Assembly: GCF_015832195.1 (NCBI RefSeq)
Contig: NC_052021.1
Coordinates: 24,162,286 to 24,226,285 of the forward strand
DNA: 64,000 nt
Reading direction: 5' to 3'
Source of the DNA: Motacilla alba alba
Taxonomy: Eukaryota; Chordata; Aves; Passeriformes; Motacillidae
Below are positions 28,797-38,460 of this stretch, one piece after another (position 1 is the first letter of the stretch; each line of letters starts with the position of its first letter). The translations under genes were made by a program, and so were the position numbers. Under the pieces are notes generated by a model. That model had not been told where the DNA came from. It ran no database searches and worked only from the letters and a program-made list of their open reading frames with translations.

Positions 28797-31700
28797 TGCA
28801 TATTTATCTCGAAGGTGGAGCAAAGAGTGAGAGCTCTAAAGTGGAAAGGCTCTAACTAATCTGAAAGATATTCCACTTTAAAATTCTTTGAGGTGAAGAA
28901 AATCACCGTGTTTCCTTTTGCTTTACCCCTCACACCCCAAATGTGATGATGTCCCTGCCCAGAAGAGAATAACAGATCCTGGAGACTGAATTTTTGCTTT
29001 TAAAGTAAAGACAAAGGAAAATGCACTATATTAAAAAACTCAGTAATTACAAACTTCTCAGTAAAAGTTTCAATAAAGCCTCTCTAGAGGTGTGAACCAA
29101 AGCCCAGGAAAGTTACTAGGAAGGCTTTTTCCATCAGCTTGACTGTATTTGGCTTTGACACTACCTGATTAAACAGCAGACACCACCAATTTCAAACAGT
29201 ATGCTACTGTGCTGCTCCATGCCTTCTCCATGAAATATTTACACAGCACGCTCCAGGCGAGGTGTCTGCTCTGGCTACATGAAAGCATTCAGCCTCACAA
29301 TGTCCCACAACACATGGGGCTGCCAGCCCCCCTCATGATCCTGCTCTTCCCCGTGGTTTCTGGGGACCAGTTCCCTTTGCGTGAGCAGGCACAGACTAAG
29401 AGGATACAGCATGAAAAAGGAAGATCAAAAAAAAGAAAACCACTTCACATTAGAAGGTCCAGCTGCTTCCTCCCAAAAGACTAAATTAGAGAGCTCATAC
29501 GTCACCTCCTGCCTCAGGTAGGGTCACATTGAATCCCTCTTCCTGTTTAATCCATATAAAATGGGAAATGGGTTTTGAGGAAGACAATGATTGAATACGA
29601 GAGTAGTATTTTTTCAGACTGTGTATTTTTTTATCAGGTAATTGCAAGACTGCTTTGAAAGCCAAAGAAAATAACATGAAATGCTACACACACTTCACGG
29701 GTGGCTTTGGGTCAACCACTTAACTTCTTGCCTCGTGTTTCCAGTGAAGATACCAGCACATATCCTACCTTGCAGGGACAGGAGGAGGCAATGCCTTGGA
29801 GCTGGCTCTCTAAGGGCTAGGGGTGTGGGTGAGATGAACAGACAAGTTGCTCTGGGATGCAGGAAGTCTGGGTTCCCTTTCCTATTCCAACAATTGCTTC
29901 CTTAGGATGTCTGTACGCCTCTCTCTCCATGATTTGATGTCTCAGTTCCTCTCACTTTTAGCTCAAAGCAGTGAGACTGGTGTAATTTTGACTACAACCC
30001 ATCAAGCTGAATTGCACCAGTGGGCTCCGGCACCCACTGACCCCAGGCAGGGCTCTCGTGAAGCCAGAGGTCACTTGCAGCTGCCAGCAGCCAACAGCAT
30101 TTGTGCTGTCTCTTAGGACATCATCTCCCTGGCAACCAAGCCCCAGTGACAGTCAACAGTAGCATCTTCATAATTTTAAAATGGAACTTGGAGGCTGTGA
30201 AGCTGTTGTCCTCAGCTCATGGTCTTGCTAAAAGCTTTTCCCTGAACTTCTATTTAGCTGCCCTCCCAGCACACTCAACCACAGGGGAGCCAGTGCAGGC
30301 AGCCTGGGACATAAGGCCTCTGAATTATTTCATCCTGCCCTGACCACCACACATCAGGACAACTACCTTGCCTCTCTATTGATAGATAATCTATTCCAAA
30401 GGCTGGAGACAGCCATTTGCTCTGCAAACTGTTGAATTTAGATACCACTGTCTCTTGGCTGAATGTAACCAGCCCAAAGCTCTGCTGGAAGAAAGAACTG
30501 GGGGTGCTCCTTGATCTGCTGGGCTCCCCGACTGCGTTGAAGCAGCCTCAAGTTGCGTGGGACAACTCATTTGATGAGCCAAGCAGGGGGAATTCAGCTC
30601 TGTCTTCCAGGGTAGCAATTCCTTCTCCAGGGTATACTAACACAGGAACAAAGATCCTTGCCACTAAACCATGCCCAGACTCTCGCCATCAGTGCTGGCC
30701 GCTGTACAAACAGCAGCTTGCAGCAAAGAGAATAAAGCCATGAAGATGGCTGATTGTGTCGGAGTTGCTCGAGTCTGAGCAGTAAAAGCAGGAGCAGCCA
30801 AGAGACAAGGAGTAGAGCTTGACCGTAGCAGTACAAGATTTTTCTTCAAAGCATGCTGACATTTTACAACAGGTCATTTGTGATAAGCACACTCATGTTC
30901 TCCTGGGAGCAGTGCTGAAACCCTACACAGCAGAACTCAGTCCCTTAAAAGTCAGCAACACCAGTACCCCGAGGAGGTCAGCAACCATATCCATGCAGCA
31001 GGGACATTCCTACAAGAGATCTCAAGGCATTCAGAGGTGGCATTAGGAAACAATTACCCTGGGGAGGAACTGGGACAGTACACAGGCATCTCAGATGACT
31101 GATGAAATCAGCAGTGCACCTCAGTCTAACTGGAAGGAGGCAGAACAGCCACTTGTAAGCCAAGAGCGTTTTACTTTACTCCTGTGCTAGATAAAGTTGA
31201 AAAACACACTAAGCCAAATTGCAAGAGGAGTAGAGCAGTGCTGAAAGAGAAAATCTCTACTGATGTATCCATTCCTGCCCTTGGGATAACACAGGCACAC
31301 TTAAGAGACTGCAGAAATTACCTCAAGCATATAAATGTCTGGTGAGATAATGCACGTCAGTAAGTGCTCAGTCCTCAGCAGAAAAGCAAGTGGTAAGAGA
31401 GGGAGTGTGGATCCTCTTCATCTGGCTTCTAAGGAATGTTTGCCATCACCTGGGCCTGCAAAGCAGTGAACAGGTGAAGGCGCAAACCCAATCTCATCTC
31501 CCTGGCAGCTAGATCAAGCACATCTGGTAGGCAGAGGCTCCCTGCAAGGCTGCTAAAGGAGATAGACATTTGGGTAAAGGGTAAGCCATCTGCCTGAAGA
31601 TAAGCTGGGAGCAGAGGGATGGGAGGGGAGGTGTCCTCTTCAACCTCCACGATGGATGGCTGAAGGAGGTAAGCAACAACAGTGGATCCTCTGAAACACA

Positions 31701-34480
31701 GAATGCACTTCTGGTTTGGGATAATTTCATGCTTAGTTCAGACAACCCCAATTTCAGACCAAAAGCCAGAGAAGCTACCCCATAAACAGATCAACTGAGA
31801 AAAGTGGGTTTCTACTATTTAATGCTTAGCAGGGGCCGGAAAAGGAATTTGGATTTTGCTACCAGCTTTTCTCTTCATAATGATTAACTGGCACCTTCAA
31901 CCACTAACTGCACTGTCCTAACCCACCCAGCTTCACTGCAGCACTGCTCAGCCAGTGTGTGACCCCTGTTGCATCAGGGGTCTTTCCAACAAACCCAGAC
32001 TTGACCTTCCTGATATTGTTCTTGTTAAAAGAAGAGGGAAGGGAGAAAGCAAGGAGAGTTAACATTTTTTAAAGTATTAGCAAGTGCAAATCAATTTTTA
32101 AAAGATCATCAGTATGGAGGAATAAGAAATTAATTTGGAAAGTCAAAAGCTCTAAGAGCAGCAGTAGCTTGTGTTGGGGATATACCATACAAGAGGCATG
32201 TGGTTATTGATCCAACCTTCTGTTTATCTTTTCACATGCTGCCAGCCAGGGGCCCCAGCCAGCCAGTGGTGTTGTGCTACCCAGTTGCTGAGAAGGATGC
32301 AGAGGGAAGCACTGCAGACTCCTTTCCCAGTAAGGATTTCCCAGAAGAGGGCAGAGAGCTGGCTGGGTTCCTATCAAGTAGCACTGGAGCCTAGATTTTA
32401 ATCTATTCCCACAGGCAGAGCCCTCTTCCACTTCCAGTGAGGTATTAAACTCTCCAGAGGTTTCACACACATGGGATCACAGCAGAGGAGATGTAAAGCT
32501 GTCTTCTTTGTTTAACTTTCTTTAGTTAAAGCCACAAAAGCTGTGCTCATGTCATGAAAGACACCTGCTCCAGGCAATGACTCCTGGCAGCTAAGCCAAG
32601 CAGTGCAGGGGCTTATGTGCTACTCACATTGAGCCCTCTCCACGTGCTCACAATGCCTAAGGTGTGCCTTCATCTCTCCAGGTTCCACTATGGTCCTGAA
32701 ATATCACAATTAAAAGGAGAGAGTCATGTTAAAACACCTGCAATACTTAGCTCACCATCCACCAGAGAAACACATCATTAATCTGATGCCAAGGCACGTT
32801 TGCATGGCCTGAGGGTTTGGCATGAAGACATTTATAGATGCTGGAGATAGAAAAGCTTTTTGATATTTCAAAGCCACAGAGAGCAAAGAACATAAAGCTT
32901 TGCACTTTCCAAACTATCCACAGGCAATGGAGAGAGCTAAATCCTAAGTGATGCTTATATTAACCTTAGAAGAAAATACTTGTTTCATGTTTAAAAAAGA
33001 GCACAGAACCAAAGTAACAGCAACCAATGTGTCAGACCCAGGGAATTAAAGTCTTTGAAAGCATGGGTCCACACTCAGTGACAGATGACAGAGTGACCCC
33101 ATTGTGCTGAACACTGTACAGCCACAGATGGAAACCAAGTGGGACAAAAAGCAGACATGCCATTCATCACCCAAACAAACCATTTAGTTTGTGGGGTTTG
33201 GGCCAAGAACTGGGCACACAGAGGTGTGGAACTATTGTACAGAAGAGCCCATCAGTTAAGGTGTACAGTGAGAAGGGTGATGGCAAAGAAACAAATTTGC
33301 CACTAGAAGCATTGAAGAGACCTTCTTGGAATAGTCCAGGTCACTGTTTATTAACATGCAATGACAACGCTCATCAAGGAAAAAGATGTGTTTTACAGGT
33401 AAACACAGGAAATATTTTCTTTCAAATCCTGTAAACACAGGGTTTAAATCCTTGTTTTCTGGTCATTTTCCAGCAAACAAGAAATGAACAGTGTCAATTT
33501 CTCTCAGCAATCCAAGAGACTGGAAGATATTGTTACCAGTTCTTTTGTGTATTTCGGTGCTTGGCAGATTTACTTTTCTGATGCTGAACTGCCACCACCT
33601 TTCATGTGAGGTAACACCCTGCAGCTGTGTCAGCCACAGTCCACAGCAGAGTCTGCAAAAACCAAAGAAGCCTTTCCCACCTGGAAGCAGTGAGTGCATA
33701 ACAGACTGAGCGCTCAGGTCCAGCTGCAACCTGAGAGGATACAAGACCTAAAACTTCCAGTTTATTAATTGGTCGCAAGATGCTCGATTCCATGGCAGAT
33801 GAGAGCTTCAGCTTTACAGGACTGCATCTCCCAGCAACATAGTGCCCTCTAGCCTTAAACGGGATTATGGTTTAAGCCTCAGAGGAAAAACCTCAGTGAT
33901 ATGCAACACTAATATAAAGGTTTATGTCGAATCTTTGGCCTTATCTTTTCAACAATCCATTCAGCTGCTGATCAGCTCTGGAGAAATCTGGCAGACACAC
34001 AATGCCAGGAAACACAGTATACTCAGAGCAATTTCACACCAGATGCAATACTCCCTCAGGCTTTTCCTTACCAAAGCTGGAAGATTTACCATCTCTATAG
34101 ACAAAATCCAACCTCCTGTGTTTTAAAATACATGTTGTATCTTGAGAAACAGTTAAAGGATTTGGTGCAACTAAAACCCAGAAACAGTGAGAGAGAGAGA
34201 GAAGCAAAGATACTTCTCTACTAGTGTGGAGAGAGAAAAGGACTGACTGTATGCTGCAAACTCCTTCAGGCAAAGACACCTCCACATGACAGGCTTAACA
34301 CAGGAGTCTGGGAAAATTGTTAAAAACTCTCCTCTAATGCTGCGCTATTGGCAGTAAGGTGTGAAAGGAAGGAGGTGAAAGAGAGATAAAAGAGATTCAA
34401 ACGCTGAGTCTGCCTTGGTAAGCATGCAGACAGACTGCCCCCTCAAAAAAGGTCTGAATGTAACTTAGGGGTGAGAACGA
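28796..34480. other. SH3PXD2A intron 1 segment leading to the CpG island
   Basis: Non-coding intronic sequence with moderate GC and no recognised gene, RNA or transposon. A short GA dinucleotide tract is present at 34188-34202. CpG content rises sharply after about 34,480. Confidence 0.5.
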
Positions 34481-34784
34481 GCGAAGATGCGCTCAGCACC
34501 GCCGGCCGCCCGACCCCGCCGCAGCCGAACCTTGCTCCGCTCCCGACCGAGCACCCTGGCCAGGACGGGGACAGCCTGGGGATCCGGGAGACCTGCCCCA
34601 CGCTGCCCTGGGACTGGTGAGGAGGAAGAGAAGGAAACTTCAGAATGGTAACCTTGAAACGAGCCAAGAACCAAACGGGGTGAAAGAGGGTGAGGAGTAA
34701 TAGCTGCACCTCCAGAGCCAGAGGCCGCGGGCAGCCCCGCGGGCGCCTCACCTGGGGCCGGCGTCTCGCCCACAGTGAGGGAGG

Positions 34785-34908
34785 GACGGCTCCGGGCACG
34801 GCTGCGGGCACCGCTCCGGGCACCGTCCGGGCAGGGCTGCGGGCACCGCTCCGGGCACCGCTCCGGGAAGGGCTGCGGGCACCGCTCCGGGCACCGCTCC
34901 GTCCCGGC
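34785..34908. repeat. GC-rich minisatellite in SH3PXD2A intron 1
   Basis: Tandem imperfect units built from GGGCACCGCTCC and variants (GGGCACGGCTGC, GGGCAGGGCTGC, GGGAAGGGCTGC) repeat about ten times. The array lies about 50 bases inside intron 1, just downstream of the exon 1 donor on the minus strand. On that strand it translates as PERCPERCPQP-like repeats in one frame, which is a by-product of the repeat and not a sign of coding. Array length probably varies between individuals (inference). Confidence 0.8.
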
Positions 34909-34955
34909 CCGTCCCCCCGCACACGTGCGCACCCCCGCGCCCCGCCGGCACTCAC

Positions 34956-35027
34956 GTAGTGCTTCGAGGGGTTCCTCCGCTTCTCCACGTCCACCACGTT
35001 GGCGTCCAGCACGCTGTAGGACAGCAT
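34956..35027 (-). CDS. SH3PXD2A: SH3PXD2A first coding exon (start of PX domain)
   Basis: The minus strand from the ATG at 35027-35025 reads 24 codons: MLSYSVLDAN, then VVDVEKRRNPSKHY. It then meets a strong donor, TAC followed by GTGAGT (34955-34950). Human SH3PXD2A starts MLAYCVQDAT and continues with the identical VVDVEKRRNPSKHY. The paralogue SH3PXD2B differs here (LDVQKRRVPNKHY), so the 2A assignment is firm. The residues form the first strand of the phosphoinositide-binding PX domain, which recruits the scaffold to membranes rich in PI(3)P or PI(3,4)P2. The exon ends in phase 0. The start was chosen by alignment to the conserved N-terminus. An in-frame upstream ATG at 35078-35076 would add 17 residues (MLPAPAGSGGAPPGCAK), which have no counterpart in the human protein. 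The exon lies inside a CpG island, as expected for a first exon. Confidence 0.94.
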
Positions 35028-35700
35028 CTTCGCGCACCCCGGCGGGGCTCCGCCGCTCCCTGCCGGCGCTGGCAGCACCCTCCGCCGCGCTGCCCGCCGC
35101 GGCGATGCCGGGCGGGCGGCCGGGAGACAGCCAAGGGAGGATGCCCCTGTGCCGGCTCCGCCCCTGCCGCGGCAGCGGCGGCGGCGTCTCCCCGCTCACA
35201 GCAGCCCAGCCCAGCCCGGCTCCGCTCCCTGCCCGCTGCCCCGGGGCTGCGCGGCCACTGCGGCGGCGGCGGCGGCGGCGGGAGGGGCCGCGCCGGGCCC
35301 GCGGCTCCGCCCCCGGGTGGCAGCGGGGGGCTCTGGCGGGACGGGGCGGGAGGGGACGGGAGCCACCGCCCCCCAGTGCTGGAGAGGGCGGGCGGCTGCC
35401 CCCGGGCGCCCCGGTGCCTCCCGGAGCTCCCCCGGGCCCGGGCAGAGGCCCCGCTCCCTGCCGAGACGCCGCGGCCCGGCCCCGAGGAGAGCCCGGGGGA
35501 AGGGGCGGCCCGGGGCAGGGGAGCTCCGGGCCTTCCATCGCCGCAGAAAGGGTCCGAAATGCCCTCCCCGAGCGGCCAAGGCCACGGCGGAAACCCGCGA
35601 GTGAAGGGCCGAGCCCGCTCCCACCACGCTGCAGCTGGGAGCTCAGGGTCGGCCACCGCGTGGGACGGTCCCCACCGCCCTGTCCCGCAGGGACACACAG
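35028..35700 (-). promoter_or_regulatory. SH3PXD2A: Presumed SH3PXD2A 5' UTR and CpG-island promoter
   Basis: Extremely GC- and CpG-rich sequence immediately upstream of the SH3PXD2A start codon on the minus strand. It includes GC-box-like GGGCGG/CCGCCC motifs (for example around 35344-35350), a CGG tract and no evident TATA box near the start. This is the usual layout of a dispersed-initiation CpG-island promoter. The transcription start cannot be placed from sequence alone. CpG density falls off past about 35,700, where ordinary AT-rich sequence resumes. Several long open frames run through this block on both strands, but they are proline/arginine/alanine-rich low-complexity translations and are not taken as genes. 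Confidence 0.65.
35261..35281. repeat. (CGG)7 trinucleotide tract
   Basis: Seven uninterrupted CGG units on the plus strand, read as CCG on the SH3PXD2A transcript strand. The tract is about 235 bases upstream of the start codon and inside the CpG island, so it may lie in the 5' UTR or core promoter. Confidence 0.85.
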
Positions 35701-36357
35701 GCATCACAGCTGGAGGAAGGTCGCACAGACCCGCTATTATGAGGGCTTTTTAGAGCTATTTCAGCTCTTTGTATATACATGCACAGGTAAATGGGTATCA
35801 TCTTCCTCAGTTCCGCGTCAAGAAGAGCTTGGCCCCAGAAATTGCAGGTGTTGTTTTTTTTTTTCTTTTCAGTAATGCATTATTAATTTGCATATGATTA
35901 TTTTAAAGTTACATCAGAAATGGGAACTTCAATATGATCTTCCAGCCCTCAGCTTGTTTTATGACCATGCATTAGCTATTCACCAAATTGACTGAAGTTA
36001 CTAAGATCTCTCCTTCCTCTGAAGTCTCTTGAAGAGCAGCCCGTGCAGATTTTCCAGTAAGATTCCAGAGTGCTGCTGATGGCTCACGACCTGCCAGCCC
36101 AGGAGTGCAAAGAGGACCAGCTCCTAGCAAAATAAGCTTCTCATTTACAGTCAGAACAGTCCATCTCAACGTGATTTCCTTTGACGTGCTCTAGTCACAA
36201 TTTCTGAAACAGAACTTTTACAATGTTACTGGCCCTGAAACAATAATCATGAGACAGACACCACAGTCACAAAGCCTTGGGTATTTGGGCCAGAAGGCTG
36301 GCAAAAAAAAAAGTGGCTGTTTTCAGAACATAGCAGGTTTCCACAAGCAGCTTAAAG

Positions 36358-36432
36358 GAAAAGAAAAGAAAAGAAAAGAAAAGAAAAGAAAAGAAAAGAA
36401 AAGAAAAGAAAAGAAAAGAAAAGAAAAGAAAA
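36358..36432. repeat. (GAAAA)15 pentanucleotide repeat
   Basis: Fifteen perfect GAAAA units, all purine on the plus strand, followed by a short degenerate purine tail. It lies about 1.3 kb upstream of the SH3PXD2A start codon, outside the CpG island. It generates a spurious lysine-rich open frame on the plus strand and a Phe/Ser/Leu-rich one on the minus strand. Confidence 0.95.
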
Positions 36433-37011
36433 GAGAAAAAAGGCAGGAGCAGCCCATCAGTGCACAAGGTATCAGCTACTGCCAGGTGGGAACCAGGTAT
36501 CTGCTGGCATAGTGACAAGGACAGATGGTCTGAACCAGCCTTCTCCTCACTCCTCAGCTACTATACACAGTTTACCAAAATAAATGACCTGACATCAAAC
36601 ACTACAATCCCAGCATCCCTCCCCAGGAGGTGCACAGGTATACATGAGACAAGGAGGGTGACAGAGGGGAAAACCTTATGTACCCACTTCCATTGGCACT
36701 TTTGAGGCCTATCTTCAAGGCACCCTCTTCCCTTCTTTGAGGGACTTCCCACCTCTAATCCTCATGCATGACACAAGGCAGAAGAACAATTATTTACATT
36801 AGAAACCTTTGCTGTTTAGACTGGCCAAGAAGTTCCTGGTGTGCAGAGCAAACAAAGAAGATTCTTTCTTCAAAATGTAAATATTCGAATAACCCATTGA
36901 TAAAAATATTCCTGATGTGGCCAGTGTGTTTGGGGTATTGGATGCCTCTTCCCTGTGAACCATTATCAATACACATCACCCATTCCATCTCCTTCTCCTA
37001 TCACCCTGTCC

Positions 37012-37027
37012 AAAAAAAAAAAAAAAA
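37012..37027. repeat. Short poly(A) tract
   Basis: About 16 consecutive A residues in intergenic sequence. There is no recognisable retrotransposed body beside it. Confidence 0.8.
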
Positions 37028-37799
37028 TCAAGGGTCCCGTCCACTGTTGAACACTCAGAATTTGTTTTAAAACAGCTTTCAAAACATGTCATTGTGAGGG
37101 AGAGACAAAATACATCATTCTCCAAACATCCTCCCCCCAACCTGACATTCTTACTGATTGACATCTTTTTACTGATACTCTTCTCATCTGCTCTTGTAAG
37201 GAAGGAGTTTCTGTTTTCAACAAACCTGAAACTGGTGCTTTGGGGTTTGTGGCCCTTTGGTGTCTACCCCGTTCTGTCACGGCATCTGCTCCACTCTTCC
37301 CCTTCCCTCTATTCAACACAGTTTGATTCTCCTCTGCTCCACACAACCCATCCCACCTGTGAACCCCGGCCGGCCTTTGTACCTCTGTCCCCCTCCTCCT
37401 CTATTATCTGATGGGTTTGTGCTCACAGCCACCTCCTGCTCTCCTTGTTTGCTCGCTGCATCTGTCCATGCATGTAGGAAAAATGTGTGTTGCCAGGGGC
37501 ATGGATAGTTCTTTTAAAACATGTACAACACCCAGTCTAGCGGGAGTCCAATCTCCAAGTATTGCAAAGCTGGCAGAAGATTAACCAAAACCCCTTATTA
37601 TGCTTCAGGCTTGGGAAAATCTGCTCCTGTCTTAGGCAGCAGCTGGGAAATTGAAGCCAATGGCACTTCCCAGCCTTGTGTTGGCGAGCTGGGCTCCAGC
37701 TGCTGGGGCTGAATGGAAGCGAGCCTGGGTACGCAGTGAGGAGCACAGCAGGATGGATGCCTGCCCAGCCCCAGGTGCAGAACAACCTGTACCTGACCA

Positions 37800-38460
37800 G
37801 GGCCATGAACATGAGGCTGAGACACTGTTAATTGGTAGGAAAATAACTCTGGAGATTTTAGTGCTAAAACTCCTAGTATTTACTTTTTTTTTTTTTTCTT
37901 AAAGCCCCCATTACTAAATTCCTATCATTGCATGGGAATATCACTGCTATTACAACAATTTTAACACATATATTAGTATGAATATTAACTGCTGATTTAA
38001 TAAGTCACCTTCAAAGACTCATGCTTCTGATAAAATTCAGCCATTTTTAAAACCTTTTTTTTCTCCTCTTTTGCTAGGTGGGTATTGGGGTAAAGATTCT
38101 TCTTTCACTTTTTTTTGAACAAGCAGGTAATCACATTAGCCTCACAGACGTAGTGCAGCTACAGCCCAGCAGCCTGGACTCTGCTCCAATTACAGCAAAA
38201 GCTGATGCGTGACAGAATGTGTGTGTGTGATGTTGTCAGAGCTGGAGCATGACTTGAGTTTTCATATTTCAAGAGGACTCTGTCATGCTGGCAATTTTTT
38301 TTGTAAATAAGCATTTGAGTTGTAAATTGAAAACACTTGGATCATTAAATCGGTGAGAAAATAAAACAAGGGTCAGGCTTTTCTGTGCTCCATTAGGGCC
38401 ATTTCTAATGCCTCTCATTAATTCATGGCATGTCACTGATAGGTACCTGTCCCTGAATGT
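37800..38460. promoter_or_regulatory. Candidate conserved non-coding element
   Basis: AT-rich non-coding block about 2.8 kb upstream of the SH3PXD2A start codon. It is dense in homeodomain-type TAAT/ATTA cores (for example TCATTAATTCATGGC near 38417) and has a TGCGTGACAG element near 38206. It contains no simple-repeat or transposon signature and no extended open frame beyond chance. This texture is typical of vertebrate conserved non-coding elements and enhancers, but conservation itself cannot be seen here, so the call is inference only. Confidence 0.3.

Larger units (their letters stand above)
1..35027 (-). other. SH3PXD2A: SH3PXD2A gene, 5' part (exon 1 and part of intron 1)
   Basis: Gene-level entry for the portion of SH3PXD2A (TKS5/FISH) in the window. 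Only the first coding exon is visible. Everything to its left is interpreted as first intron, because the exon ends in a good splice donor and no segment resembling the next PX-domain exon (IINVTWSDSTSQ... in the human protein) is seen in any frame. The encoded protein is a PX- and multi-SH3-domain scaffold, phosphorylated by Src, that organises podosomes and invadopodia. The first intron is very long in human too, so over 35 kb of intron here is plausible. The annotated start is the beginning of the coding sequence; the 5' UTR extends an unknown distance to the right. Identity rests on exon 1 plus synteny with STN1. That the left part is all intron is inference. Confidence 0.8.
34480..35700. 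other. CpG island spanning SH3PXD2A exon 1
   Basis: About 1.2 kb with very high GC and abundant undepleted CpG dinucleotides, in sharp contrast to the CpG-poor flanks. It covers the first exon, the presumed promoter and about 470 bases of intron 1. It is the only large CpG island in the window. The boundaries were judged by eye. Confidence 0.88.

Noticed and set aside
1..34955. Second exon of SH3PXD2A
   Set aside because: Looked for the PX-domain continuation (IINVTWSDSTSQ, YRRYSKFFDLQ) and did not find it; the exon must lie left of the window.
34443..35875. Open frames of 200-366 codons on both strands across the CpG island
   Set aside because: They are Pro/Arg/Ala/Gly-rich translations of GC-rich DNA where stops are rare, and they overlap in several frames at once. 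Only the 24-codon SH3PXD2A segment has homology.
36249..36518. Lysine-rich plus frame and Phe-rich minus frame
   Set aside because: Both are direct translations of the GAAAA pentamer array.
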